A stretch of DNA of 64,000 nucleotides from Pseudomonas sp. B20(2017) (GTDB lineage Bacteria > Pseudomonadota > Gammaproteobacteria > Pseudomonadales > Pseudomonadaceae), in assembly GCF_002113125.1 (NCBI RefSeq), contig NZ_NEJP01000003.1, forward strand, positions 124,001 to 188,000, given 5' to 3'. A program made the translations under genes and the position numbers. The notes under the pieces are model-generated. The model was not told where the DNA came from. It saw nothing but the letters and a program-made list of their open reading frames with translations, and ran no database searches. Positions 54,164 through 63,262 of this stretch are shown piece after piece (position 1 is the stretch's first letter; each line of letters starts with the position of its first letter).

Positions 54164-55068
54164 TTCTGCGCAGTTACCGCAACAGCGACGCGCTCGCCGT
54201 CAGCCAATTGTTCAGGAAGATCTACGGCGATCATTACGCTCAACCGCATGTGTACCTGCCTCGCATGATCAGCCAGAACCAGGTCGGCGGTCGCTGGCAT
54301 TCACTGGTGGCGGTGTCGGGGGATCAGATGCTGGGGCACGCGTCGTTAATTCGCGACAGAGAGTCGCGCATCGCCGAACTGGCGCTGACTGTGGTGGACC
54401 CGCAGTCCCGTGGCCAAAGCATTGCCACACGGTTGGGCCAACAATTGCTGATTCACGCCCAGGCGCTCGGCTACCGGGGGGTGACGATCAAACAGATGAC
54501 CCATCACCCGTACACACAAAGGATGGCCGCCAGCCTGGGCTTTCAAAATACCGGATTGCTGCCTGATTACGCCCCGTCGCCCTTTGGCGATTCGGCACCG
54601 GAGACGCTGATCCTGGGGTACGCCCGGATAGACGACTATCAGCGCCCGCTGCCGAAACTCAAGTGGCCCGATGACTACGGGAAATTCATGCAGAAGATGA
54701 TCGATGTGCTCGGGAGCCGGGACACCGCTTCCCCCTGGATCGGCGAACCCGCGCAGCTGGAACAGCGCTGGGGTCGCTATGACAGTGTACTGGAGGCGCT
54801 CGACGAGGGACTTCTCAGGCAATTGCAGCAGTTGCCGGCACATTGGCTGATTTCGATCAGGCTCAGAATGACGCAGGGATTCGACAGTGCCTGGTGCAAA
54901 TTGTCGGAAACGGGGTTTGTCTTCACCGGATTGGCGCCCGATGAAAAAGGGGAAGGATGGCTGGCGCTGTTTCATCGAGGATTTCAGCCGAAGGCACTGA
55001 CGCTGCATTGCCCGCAAATGCAGTTTTTGCATGACGACATGCAGCGTCGGCGACTGAAAACGCCATAA
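54151..55068 (+). CDS. GNAT acyltransferase of the lux-like operon
   Basis: This 305-residue protein has an N-terminal GNAT domain (about 1-155) with the acyl-CoA motif 'LTVVDPQSRGQSIATRLGQQ'. A C-terminal domain of about 140 residues is of unknown type. It is the last gene of the operon; its start lies inside the upstream ligase gene, suggesting coupled translation. It could acylate an amine made by the other enzymes. A terminator follows. Confidence 0.83.
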   Translation: METLILRSYRNSDALAVSQLFRKIYGDHYAQPHVYLPRMISQNQVGGRWHSLVAVSGDQMLGHASLIRDRESRIAELALTVVDPQSRGQSIATRLGQQLLIHAQALGYRGVTIKQMTHHPYTQRMAASLGFQNTGLLPDYAPSPFGDSAPETLILGYARIDDYQRPLPKLKWPDDYGKFMQKMIDVLGSRDTASPWIGEPAQLEQRWGRYDSVLEALDEGLLRQLQQLPAHWLISIRLRMTQGFDSAWCKLSETGFVFTGLAPDEKGEGWLALFHRGFQPKALTLHCPQMQFLHDDMQRRRLKTP

Positions 55069-55070
55069 AC

Positions 55071-55105
55071 GACAAGGCCCGCACCGTTGCCGGGCGGGCC
55101 TTGTC
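55071..55105. terminator. terminator after the lux-like operon (bidirectional)
   Basis: GACAAGGCCCGC and GCGGGCCTTGTC form a perfect 12-bp inverted repeat around an 11-base loop. It lies between the convergent GNAT and hypothetical genes. Confidence 0.8.
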
Positions 55106-55107
55106 CG

Positions 55108-55641
55108 TCATGCCTTGGCGCTGACGCCTTGATCGGTTGGCGGCTTGCGTTCGCCGCCCTGTCCGTAGGTCTTCAGGTTCTGCAGCACATAGATGGCTTT
55201 CTTGTACTCAGGAATCAACGTATTCGCGTACTTGTTGCCCTTGAGGTTGTTGTTCTGGATGGTATCCAGTTGCGTTGCGAAGTACTCCAGCGCATTGAAC
55301 TTGGCATCCGGATCCGTCTGTATGCCGAAGCGATCGAACTTGTCGCCAGCATTGAGCAAGGTCATGGACGTGATCTCTGAAATCAGGCCCCGGCTGCGCA
55401 GCATTGCACTCAGGCTGCCCAATTGCTTGGCAGAAACATTGGTGGGATCGAAACCCTTGATGTTCTTGTGCAGACCCTGCTTGTCCATCTCCGCCGTACT
55501 GATCGCGGTAGGGTCGTTGCCGACCAGGGCCAGCATCTGCTTGACCTTCACGCTTTGAGAAACCGGTTTGCTCGAGCTTCCTGTATCTCGAACCAGCAAA
55601 CCCGCCTTGGGTTGCCAGGCACCGGTATATCCGATAGTCAT
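55108..55641 (-). CDS. hypothetical protein
   Basis: This 177-residue soluble protein has no signal peptide. Its body is predicted helical with 'SVKVKQMLALVGNDPTAIST' and 'NALEYFATQLDTIQNNNLKG'. Its C-terminus is Gly/Lys/Pro-rich (GGERKPPTDQG). AAGGAG seven bases before the ATG at 55641 supports the start. I do not recognise a family; similar genes occur in pseudomonads. Its position beside the lux-like operon may be coincidental because the two are separated by a terminator. Confidence 0.6.
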   Translation of the reverse strand: MTIGYTGAWQPKAGLLVRDTGSSSKPVSQSVKVKQMLALVGNDPTAISTAEMDKQGLHKNIKGFDPTNVSAKQLGSLSAMLRSRGLISEITSMTLLNAGDKFDRFGIQTDPDAKFNALEYFATQLDTIQNNNLKGNKYANTLIPEYKKAIYVLQNLKTYGQGGERKPPTDQGVSAKA

Positions 55642-56023
55642 GCGCAAGCTCCTTGCGAAGAAAACATGAAAAGCTCCTTGTTGAACCACTTTTGAGTTGC
55701 CCGGAGTATCGGCCGGCAAACTAGTGGCACCAACTCCTTTCTGCACTTTTTTACAATTTTTGTACATTCACGATACAAACCGTAAACCACCCCTAAATAC
55801 GGGACTAGAGCGATCATGACAAGGTGATTAAAGCGGGATTATTCCTCTAATGTCCGGGATGGTTAGTTCTCGTGTATCGGGTCGGATACGTTCCTTTGGT
55901 CGGGATCGCATCTTTTAGGACGAAAGTACCTAAAGCTTCCCGAGAACCCAACGATACGTTAGGAAACCCGCGCTGTTTTTTTTCCTGCCCACAATAAGAA
56001 TCCCTGCTCAAGGACCGGTTTCC
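55642..56023 (+). promoter_or_regulatory. intergenic region with a foldable leader before the second chemoreceptor
   Basis: These 382 bases hold divergent promoters. At 55866-55872 and 55941-55947 GTTCTCG and CGAGAAC can close an 82-base element. Inside it are hairpin GTATC (55874-55878)/GATAC (55885-55889) and hairpin TTTAGG (55914-55919)/CCTAAA (55929-55934). The result is a three-way-junction-like shape 76 bases before the receptor start. No known riboswitch motif is evident. Confidence 0.4.
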
Positions 56024-58015
56024 ATGCCCGCATTCCGCACCATTCAGGCTCGCTACACGCTGTTTCTGGTTCTGTTCATTCTGTTGTTGTCGGTTCTGAC
56101 GGTGGTTGGCATCAGCCAGCTGGTCGCGCCCAAGCTGCGCCATACCGAAGAACAAGTCGTGCTCAATCGCATCGCTGAGGTGGCCGAGCAGATCCAGGGC
56201 GAATTGAACAAGGTCCAGGCGCAACAGCGCAGCATCACCCAGACCATCCCGCTGCTCGACAGCGCAGTCATCGACAACGTGTTGCCGGGGCTGGTGGATC
56301 AATACGGCGAACTGAAAGTATTTGGCGGCGGGATCTGGCCATTGCCCGGCCAGCGCGAGGCCGGACGCAACAAGTTCAGTACGTTCTGGCACCGTGATGC
56401 CTCTGGCAAACTGGCGGTAAACACCTTCTGGAACAGCGACGCGGCCCCCAACTATTACGACCAGAGCTGGTACAAGGGCGGCATGCAGACCCCGCGCGGC
56501 CAGTGCGCCTGGGCCGCTGCCTATAAAGATGACGCCAGCGCCGAACCACGCACCAACTGCGCCATGGCCATCCAGAAAAACGGCAGCGCCTGGGGCGTCT
56601 CGACCATCGACGTGACCCTGGGCTTCTTCAACGATCTGGTGGCGCGCAAGGAAAAAGACCTCAACGCCGAAATGCTGATCGTCGAGGCCGACGGCAAGAT
56701 CATCAGCAACAGCTCGCGCATCAGCGGACCGATCGTGCTGAAGAACATCAGCGAACTGGCCGGCGGCTCGACCTTCGCCAGCCAGGTCAAGGCCGGGCTG
56801 CAAAACCGTGAGCAGGCGCAACGCGTCGAATTCGACAACCACGGTGAAGCCAGCACCTTCTTCATGCGCCCGATCGAAGGCACCCCGTGGTTCCTCGCCA
56901 CCGCGCTGCCGACCAAAATGCTCACCGCCCAGCGTGACGACGTGCTCAGCAGCCTGAGCCTGTTGCAGATTCCGCTGGTGATCCTGCTGGTGCTGTTGCA
57001 GGTCTACGCGATCCGCCAACTGGTTTCGCGCATGAAAGCGCTGAAAGCCAACATCGATTCGCTGTCCAGCGGCGATGCCGACCTGACCCGGCGCATCACC
57101 ATCCGCGCTGAAGACGAACTCGGCGCCATCGGGCATTCGGTCAACACCTTCATCGCCTACCTGCAAAACATGATCGGCGAGGTCACCCAGGCTACCGGCG
57201 CCATGGCTTCGAGCCTCGACAACCTGCAACGCACCTCGGCGCATACCAGCCAGATTCTGCTGCGCCACGCTTCGGAAACCGATCAGACGGTTACCGCGAT
57301 CAACGAAATGAGCTCGACCGCCGAAAGCGTCGCGCAAAATGCCGCCGAAACCGCCGCCTTCACCCAACGCGCCAACGAAAACGCCGACCGCTCCCGCATC
57401 GTGGTCGGTGAAGCCTCCGGCAGCGTTGTGGCCTTGATCGACGAGGTGGCCAGCGCTACCCACAAGGTCGAAAGCATGCAGCAGGATGCCCAGCGCATCA
57501 CCGAAATCCTTGGTGTGATTGGCGCCATCGCCGGCCAGACCAACCTGCTGGCGCTCAACGCTGCGATCGAAGCGGCACGGGCTGGTGAACAGGGTCGCGG
57601 TTTTGCGGTGGTGGCGGACGAAGTCCGTGCCCTCGCCGCCCGCACGCAGGCCAGTACCTCGGAAATCAACGAGATGTTGACCCGCCTGACCCAAGGCGTG
57701 AGCTCGTCGGTCAGCGCCATGGAAAACACCCAGGCCAGTTGCCAGTCGGCCGCCGATGCCACCACCCGGGTCAACAGCGGGCTGGATGAAATGGCCGGTG
57801 CCGTCAGCCACATCAACAGCCTCAGCACCCAGATCGCTACCGCCGCCGAACAGCAGAGCGCGGTCACCGAAGAGATCAACCGCAGCATGGTGCAGATCCG
57901 CCACATGGTCGATGAACTGGTGGAAAGCGGTCAGGCCAGCGAACTCAACACCCGTCAACTGCTGGAAGCCAACAGCCGGGTGAGCGCGATCATGGGGCGC
58001 TTCAAGGTTCGCTGA
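56024..58015 (+). CDS. methyl-accepting chemotaxis protein with double Cache domain
   Basis: This 663-residue receptor has a first helix (about 8-30), a large periplasmic dCache_1 domain (about 35-310, with '[12 protein letters not shown]' and '[15 protein letters not shown]' in the ligand-binding region), and a second helix (about 315-335). HAMP (about 335-390) and a signalling domain follow, whose tip begins at residue 502 ([20 protein letters not shown]). Double-Cache receptors of pseudomonads bind amino acids, amines or polyamines. The ligand is not determined. Confidence 0.9.
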   Translation: MPAFRTIQARYTLFLVLFILLLSVLTVVGISQLVAPKLRHTEEQVVLNRIAEVAEQIQGELNKVQAQQRSITQTIPLLDSAVIDNVLPGLVDQYGELKVFGGGIWPLPGQREAGRNKFSTFWHRDASGKLAVNTFWNSDAAPNYYDQSWYKGGMQTPRGQCAWAAAYKDDASAEPRTNCAMAIQKNGSAWGVSTIDVTLGFFNDLVARKEKDLNAEMLIVEADGKIISNSSRISGPIVLKNISELAGGSTFASQVKAGLQNREQAQRVEFDNHGEASTFFMRPIEGTPWFLATALPTKMLTAQRDDVLSSLSLLQIPLVILLVLLQVYAIRQLVSRMKALKANIDSLSSGDADLTRRITIRAEDELGAIGHSVNTFIAYLQNMIGEVTQATGAMASSLDNLQRTSAHTSQILLRHASETDQTVTAINEMSSTAESVAQNAAETAAFTQRANENADRSRIVVGEASGSVVALIDEVASATHKVESMQQDAQRITEILGVIGAIAGQTNLLALNAAIEAARAGEQGRGFAVVADEVRALAARTQASTSEINEMLTRLTQGVSSSVSAMENTQASCQSAADATTRVNSGLDEMAGAVSHINSLSTQIATAAEQQSAVTEEINRSMVQIRHMVDELVESGQASELNTRQLLEANSRVSAIMGRFKVR

Positions 58016-58179
58016 CATTTTTGTCATCTTGCACTCAGCGGCCTGTCAGGCTTGATCTACGATCATGTTGGCAGGCCTGCTCCGTATCACTTGGAAACAC
58101 TCCGTTGATGCCCGGCAGGAAAAACCGGTCAAAATGCCTTCCTTTTTTGACCGTTTCTCCTTTGAGCCGAGAGCCCTCC

Positions 58180-58626
58180 ATGCGAAACCATCTGCGTCTG
58201 GCCGTCCTGAGCGCCCTTTTCATCTCCTCTCTGGCGCAAGCCGCCGACCTCATCCCGATCGAAGTCCACCGCGACGCCAACTGCGGCTGCTGCAAGAAAT
58301 GGATCAGCCATCTGGAAGCCAACGGCTTCAAGGTTGAAGACCACGTCGAATCCGACATGAGCAGCTTCAAGCAGCAACATGGCGTGCCGCCGCGTCTGGC
58401 GTCCTGTCACACCGCAATCATCAACGGCAAATTCGTCGAAGGCCACGTTCCGGCAGAGCAAGTGCTGGCCCTGAGCAAGCGTGACGATCTGCTGGGCATT
58501 GCCGCACCGGGCATGCCGATGGGCTCGCCGGGCATGGAAATGGACGGCATGAGCGATGCTTATCAAGTAATCGGCCTGAAGAAAGACGGCGCTGACGTCG
58601 TGGTGGCGGATTACCCGGCCCATTGA
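58180..58626 (+). CDS. DUF411 family (metal-related) periplasmic protein
   Basis: This 148-residue protein has a signal peptide (cleavage about after residue 21). DUF411 cysteines appear at 35, 37 and 38 (ANCGCCKKW) and at 76 (LASCHT). The family occurs in copper-resistance regions, and metal binding is likely. Its stop and the YqaA start overlap by one base (TGATG), so they are coupled. The start at 58180 leads straight into the signal peptide. Confidence 0.88.
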   Translation: MRNHLRLAVLSALFISSLAQAADLIPIEVHRDANCGCCKKWISHLEANGFKVEDHVESDMSSFKQQHGVPPRLASCHTAIINGKFVEGHVPAEQVLALSKRDDLLGIAAPGMPMGSPGMEMDGMSDAYQVIGLKKDGADVVVADYPAH

Positions 58627-59060
58627 TGACGGCGGGTTATCTCGGGCTGTTCCTGGCCGCGTTCGGGGCGGCGACGTTATTGCCGCTGCAATCGGAAGCC
58701 GTGCTGGTCGGGCTGCTGGTCAGCGATCGTTACTGGCTTTGGGGCCTGCTGGCGGTGGCGACGCTGGGCAACGTCCTCGGTTCGTCGGTGAACTGGTGGC
58801 TGGGGCGCGGGCTGGAACGGTTTCAGGACCGGCGCTGGTTTCCGGTCAGCCCCAAGCACATGGCGCGCGCCCGCGCTCACTATCAGCGCTATGGTCACTG
58901 GTCGCTGCTGCTCAGTTGGCTACCGGTCATTGGCGATCCGCTGACGCTGATCGCCGGGGTCATGCGCGAACCCCTCGGTCGATTCCTGTTGATCGTCACT
59001 ATCGCCAAAGGCGCCCGCTATGGAGTGCTGGCGATACTCACCCTGGGCTGGCTCGGTTGA
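58626..59060 (+). CDS. YqaA family (small DedA-like) membrane protein
   Basis: This 144-residue membrane protein has about four helices. It carries 'LPLQSEAVLVGLL' and 'NVLGSSVNWWLGR' of the YqaA/SNARE-associated DedA-like family, plus 'PVIGDPLTLIAGVMR'. DedA relatives affect envelope lipid distribution and membrane potential. It is coupled to the DUF411 gene upstream. Confidence 0.88.
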   Translation: MTAGYLGLFLAAFGAATLLPLQSEAVLVGLLVSDRYWLWGLLAVATLGNVLGSSVNWWLGRGLERFQDRRWFPVSPKHMARARAHYQRYGHWSLLLSWLPVIGDPLTLIAGVMREPLGRFLLIVTIAKGARYGVLAILTLGWLG

Positions 59061-59145
59061 ACGATCGGTCCCGGACATTGCCTGTGTTTAACGTCGCCCT
59101 AATCCGGCCGTTCCAGCATCGGCCGATTTCTTGTGGAGTTGTCCT

Positions 59146-60171
59146 ATGTCTGTGTCGCTGACCCGCTGGCTGCCCGGCCTGTTGCTGACCGCCGCCCTGC
59201 CCCTGCTTGCTCACGCCGAAGGCCCGCAATACGGCCCGGAACTGCAAGGTTTCGATTATCCCTACACCCTCAAACACTTTGCCTTTCAGTCCCAGGGCAA
59301 GTCGCTGCAGATGGGTTACATGGACGTCGCCGCCCACGGCAAGGCCAACGGGCGCACCGTGGTGCTGATGCACGGCAAGAATTTTTGCGGCGCCACCTGG
59401 GACAGTTCGATCAAGGCCCTGAGCGAGGCCGGTTACCGGGTGATCGCCCCGGATCAGATCGGTTTCTGCTCCTCCAGCAAACCCGATCACTACCAGTACA
59501 GTTTCCAGCAACTGGCGGCCAACACCCAAGAGCTTGTCAAGAAGCTGGGCATTCAGAAAGCCACCCTGCTCGGCCACTCCACCGGCGGCATGCTCGCCAC
59601 CCGTTACGCGCTGCAATACCCGGATCAGGTCGAGCAACTGGCGCTGGTCAATCCGATCGGGCTGGAAGACTGGAAAGCCCTCGGCGTGCCGTATCGCAGC
59701 GTCGATCAGTGGTATCAGCGCGAACTTAAAGTCACCGCTCACGGCATTCGCGACTATGAGCGCACGACCTATTACGACGGCCGCTGGAAACCCGAATTTG
59801 ACCGCTGGGTGGACATGCTCGCCGGCCTCAGCAACGGGCCGGGCAAGACTCAGGTCGCATGGAACTCGGCGCTGATCTACGACATGATCTTCACCCAACC
59901 GGTGTACTACGAGTTCAAGGACCTGAAGATGCCGACCCTGCTGCTGATCGGCACCTCCGACACCACCGCCATCGGCAAGGACATCGCGCCGCCGGAAGTG
60001 AAGGCGAAAATCGGTCACTACGAAGTACTTGGCAAGCAGGTGGCGAAACTGATTCCTCAGTCCACGCTGGTGGAATTCCCCGGCATGGGCCACGCCCCGC
60101 AGATGGAAGAGCCGGCGAAATTCCACGAGGCACTGCTGGGCTGGCTGGACAAAACCAATCCCGTTCGTTGA
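59146..60171 (+). CDS. secreted alpha/beta hydrolase
   Basis: This 341-residue protein has a signal peptide (cleavage about after residue 24) and an alpha/beta-hydrolase fold with oxyanion region MHGKNFCGATW (75-85). The nucleophile is Ser145 in GHSTGG and the catalytic His lies in GMGHAPQ near the C-terminus. It could be an esterase or other hydrolase; the substrate is not known. GGAG precedes the ATG at 59146. It lies upstream of a hydroxyacid dehydrogenase gene with a 13-base gap. Confidence 0.86.
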   Translation: MSVSLTRWLPGLLLTAALPLLAHAEGPQYGPELQGFDYPYTLKHFAFQSQGKSLQMGYMDVAAHGKANGRTVVLMHGKNFCGATWDSSIKALSEAGYRVIAPDQIGFCSSSKPDHYQYSFQQLAANTQELVKKLGIQKATLLGHSTGGMLATRYALQYPDQVEQLALVNPIGLEDWKALGVPYRSVDQWYQRELKVTAHGIRDYERTTYYDGRWKPEFDRWVDMLAGLSNGPGKTQVAWNSALIYDMIFTQPVYYEFKDLKMPTLLLIGTSDTTAIGKDIAPPEVKAKIGHYEVLGKQVAKLIPQSTLVEFPGMGHAPQMEEPAKFHEALLGWLDKTNPVR

Positions 60172-60184
60172 AGAGGTAATGCTG

Positions 60185-61138
60185 ATGGCGGTGCAGATTG
60201 CGGTGATCGATGACTGGCAGGATGTGGCCCGTGGCGTGGTCGACTGGTCGGTGCTCGACAATCTCGGCGAAGTCACCTTCGTTCATGAGTACCCGGCGGA
60301 TAACGCCACGCTGGCCGAGCGTCTGGGCCGGTTCGAAGTGATCTGCGTGATGCGTGAACGCACGCGCTTCGATGAAGACCTGCTCAAACGCTTGCCGAAC
60401 CTGAAACTGTTGGTCACCGGCGGCATGCGCAATGCGGCCCTCGACATGCAGGCCGCCGCGAAGCTCGGAATCAAGGTCAGCGGCACCGACAGTTACAAAC
60501 ACGCCGCACCGGAACTGACCTGGGCGCTGATCATGGCCGCCACCCGCAATCTGGTGAACGAGGCCAACGCCCTGCGCGCCGGCCAGTGGCAGCAAGGCCT
60601 GGGTGGCGACCTGCACGGCAAGACCCTGGGCATTCTCGGGCTTGGCAGCATTGGCCAGCGGGTGGCGCAGTACGGTCAGGTGTTCGGCATGCGCGTGATC
60701 GCCTGGAGCGAAAACCTCACCGCCGAGCGCGCCGAACAGGCCGGTGTCACTTATGTCAGCAAGCAGCAATTGTTCGAACAGGCTGACGTGCTGTCGGTGC
60801 ACCTGGTGCTCAGCGACCGCAGCCGGGGTCTGGTCGACGCCCAGGCACTGGACTGGATGAAGCCGACCGCCCTGCTGGTCAACACGGCTCGCGGGCCGAT
60901 CGTCGACGAAGCGGCACTGATCAAGGCTTTGCAGAAACAGCGCATCGGCGGTGCAGCACTGGACGTGTTCGATCAGGAACCGTTGCCGGCCCTGCACCCG
61001 TTTCGCACGCTCGATAACGTGCTGGCCACTCCCCATGTCGGCTACGTCAGCCGGCAGAACTATCAGATGTTCTTTTCGCAAATGATCGAAGACATTCAAG
61101 CCTGGTCAGCTGGAGAACCAATCCGCCTGCTCAACTGA
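60185..61138 (+). CDS. D-2-hydroxyacid dehydrogenase family protein
   Basis: This 317-residue enzyme has the NAD-binding motif 'GILGLGSIGQRVAQYG' (about residues 147-162). The catalytic region contains 'VNTARGPIVDE' (Arg) and 'LATPHVGYVS' (His). It reduces 2-keto acids to D-hydroxy acids or the reverse. Two ATGs (60179 and 60185) are possible; the second is better spaced from AGAGG. It probably forms a unit with the hydrolase upstream. Confidence 0.88.
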   Translation: MAVQIAVIDDWQDVARGVVDWSVLDNLGEVTFVHEYPADNATLAERLGRFEVICVMRERTRFDEDLLKRLPNLKLLVTGGMRNAALDMQAAAKLGIKVSGTDSYKHAAPELTWALIMAATRNLVNEANALRAGQWQQGLGGDLHGKTLGILGLGSIGQRVAQYGQVFGMRVIAWSENLTAERAEQAGVTYVSKQQLFEQADVLSVHLVLSDRSRGLVDAQALDWMKPTALLVNTARGPIVDEAALIKALQKQRIGGAALDVFDQEPLPALHPFRTLDNVLATPHVGYVSRQNYQMFFSQMIEDIQAWSAGEPIRLLN

Positions 61139-61660
61139 GCCTCCTCACCTTCGCGGGCAATCCCTGCCCGCGAAGCAGCACCCGCTGTCCGCCCGCCAAC
61201 ACAACTGTCCGCACCGCAACAGTGCACTCGCACTTTCCCGACGCCCGAAATGGTGACTGGTCGGTCACCATTTTGCGTCATCGGCTCCGCCAAACATGCA
61301 CTTCGTCGGAGCGTGCCCCCTCTCAAAGCCACGGTATTCGTGAGCCCGTAACAGATTGTCGAACAATTGATGCCGTTGGCATGGCCCGCTCTAGGATCTG
61401 GCCTAGACTGATTTTCGCGGGACAAAACCGACCGGTCACAAAGCGGAAAATTAATCGAAACTTTTGCTGATCGCGACGAGTCATCTGAAAGACAGGGCGA
61501 AAGCGACTGGTTCAAGTCTTGCAACGGCCTCCTCACCTGCATTCTGCTTGCGCGTGTTGGGTAGCTTGCTTACCGATGCGTGGCGCGTTTGCGCCCGGCC
61601 ACGGGACTTGGCCATAGCTTGTTCGACACAAGAATCAGATCAACAAAACGGGAGATTCAT
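61139..61660. other. long intergenic region before glgA
   Basis: This 522-base gap starts with a perfect 11-bp hairpin CTTCGCGGGCA/TGCCCGCGAAG (61149-61175), REP-like and probably the upstream transcript end. A perfect 10-bp inverted repeat AAATGGTGAC/GTCACCATTT (61248-61273) follows. The glgA promoter must lie within the last 300 bases. I see no small gene here. Confidence 0.55.
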
Positions 61661-63247
61661 ATGATCAGTGCGGCATTGGATATTCAGGGAGAGCGTGCTC
61701 ATCAGCCGGTCGGCGATTCCAGCACCATGAGCGTTCCCGGCAGCCGGTCGATCAACGTCCCGGGCACCAAGACGCTGACCCCGGTGGCCAGTCAGAACCC
61801 CAACAAGAAGAAAGTGTTGTTCGTGACCTCGGAAATCGCCGATCTGGTGAAAACTGGCGGTCTGGGCGACGTATCCGCTGCCCTGCCCCGTGCCATGGCG
61901 CATCTGCACGACGTTCGTGTATTGATTCCTGGTTACCCGCAAGTGATGAACAGCGAGAATCCGATCCACATCATTGGCGAACTGGGTGGCCACGCCGCGC
62001 TGCCGCCCTGCAAGATCGGGCGCATGGACATGCCTGACGGTCTGGTGATTTATGTGTTGATCTGCCCTGAACTCTACGCTCGCGACGGCGGCCCGTATGG
62101 CGCCAACAATGGTCGCGACTGGCCGGACAACCACATTCGCTTCGCCCGCCTGGGTCTGGCCGCTGCCGATATCGCCGCCAACCTCGCGCAAATCCACTGG
62201 TGCCCGGATCTGGTGCACGCCCACGATTGGCCGGCTGGCCTGGCGCCTGCCTACATGCACTGGCGCGGGCAGCGCACGCCGACCTTGTTCACCATTCACA
62301 ACCTCGCTTATCAAGGCGTGACCAGCCTTGGCTCGTGCCCGGAACTCGGGATTCCCGCCCATGCCCTGCAACAGGAAGGCATGGAGTTCTACGGCAAGAT
62401 GTCGTTCCTCAAGGCCGGCATGGCCTATTCGAGCCACATCACCACCGTCAGTGCCACCTACGCGCAGGAAATCACCACCCCGGATTTCGGCTGCGGTCTC
62501 GACGGTTTTCTCGCCGCCAAGACCCAGCAAGGTTTGCTCAGCGGCATCCCCAATGGCATCGATGAAAGCTGGGACGCCGCCACCGACCCGCATCTGTTTG
62601 CACCGTTCGCCATCGGCGACTGGGAAGGCAAAGCCATCAACGCAGCGCACGTTCGTGAACTGTTCGGTCTGCAAGACTCTGAAGGCCCGCTGTTTGCCGT
62701 GGTCTCGCGTCTGGTTTATCAAAAAGGCCTGGACCTGACCGAAGCCGTTTCGGAGTACATCGTGCAGAACGGTGGCCAGATCGCGATCATCGGCCGTGGC
62801 GAGCCGGAAGAAGAACAGGCCATGCGCGAACTGGCGCTGCGCTTTCCCGGCCAGATCGGCGTGCGCATCGGCTTCAATGAAACCGATGCCCGCCGCATGT
62901 TTGCCGGCAGCGATTTCCTGCTGATGCCATCACGCTATGAGCCTTGCGGTCTGAGCCAGATGTACGCCCAGCGCTTCGGTTCGTTGCCGGTAGCGCGCAA
63001 TACCGGCGGCCTGGCCGACACCATTGAAAACGGCGTCACCGGTTTTCTCTTCAACGAATCGACAGTGGACAGCTATCGCGAAGCACTGAGCCGCGCGTTC
63101 AAGGTTTTTGCCTTTCCAGAGCTGCTCAATGCCATGCGTTGCCGGGCAATGGCGGCCCCTTTCAACTGGTGCAAAGCCGTCGAACCCTATGCCGATCTCT
63201 ACGAACAACTGGTGGCCAAGGCGCTGGGTAAAACCCACCACAAATAA
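61661..63247 (+). CDS. glgA: glycogen synthase GlgA
   Basis: This 528-residue GT5 enzyme transfers glucose from ADP-glucose to growing glycogen. The KTGGLGD motif (residues 64-70) binds ADP-glucose, and the C-terminal GT-B motif PSRYEPCGLSQMYAQRFG (about residue 424) is intact. It carries a Ser/Thr/Pro-rich N-terminal extension of about 49 residues compared with E. coli GlgA, where the motif begins near residue 15. It is followed after 15 bases by treZ, the usual pseudomonad arrangement. GGGAG precedes the ATG at 61661. Confidence 0.95.
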   Translation: MISAALDIQGERAHQPVGDSSTMSVPGSRSINVPGTKTLTPVASQNPNKKKVLFVTSEIADLVKTGGLGDVSAALPRAMAHLHDVRVLIPGYPQVMNSENPIHIIGELGGHAALPPCKIGRMDMPDGLVIYVLICPELYARDGGPYGANNGRDWPDNHIRFARLGLAAADIAANLAQIHWCPDLVHAHDWPAGLAPAYMHWRGQRTPTLFTIHNLAYQGVTSLGSCPELGIPAHALQQEGMEFYGKMSFLKAGMAYSSHITTVSATYAQEITTPDFGCGLDGFLAAKTQQGLLSGIPNGIDESWDAATDPHLFAPFAIGDWEGKAINAAHVRELFGLQDSEGPLFAVVSRLVYQKGLDLTEAVSEYIVQNGGQIAIIGRGEPEEEQAMRELALRFPGQIGVRIGFNETDARRMFAGSDFLLMPSRYEPCGLSQMYAQRFGSLPVARNTGGLADTIENGVTGFLFNESTVDSYREALSRAFKVFAFPELLNAMRCRAMAAPFNWCKAVEPYADLYEQLVAKALGKTHHK

Positions 63248-63262
63248 CCAGGGAGGTTGTCG

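Noticed and set aside
48025..55068. complete bioluminescence (lux) operon
   Set aside because: No luxA, luxB or luxD homologue is present; only the LuxC and LuxE functions are found, with unrelated partners.
55911..55934. guanidine-II (mini-ykkC) riboswitch before the chemoreceptor
   Set aside because: One hairpin loop starts with ACGA but the second required hairpin with an ACGR tetraloop is missing.
55847..58027. 726-residue open frame opposite the second chemoreceptor
   Set aside because: Same antisense effect; the + frame carries dCache, HAMP and signalling domains.
61149..61175. rho-independent terminator after the hydroxyacid dehydrogenase gene
   Set aside because: The 11-bp stem is perfect but there is no T run after it; it is treated as a REP-like hairpin.
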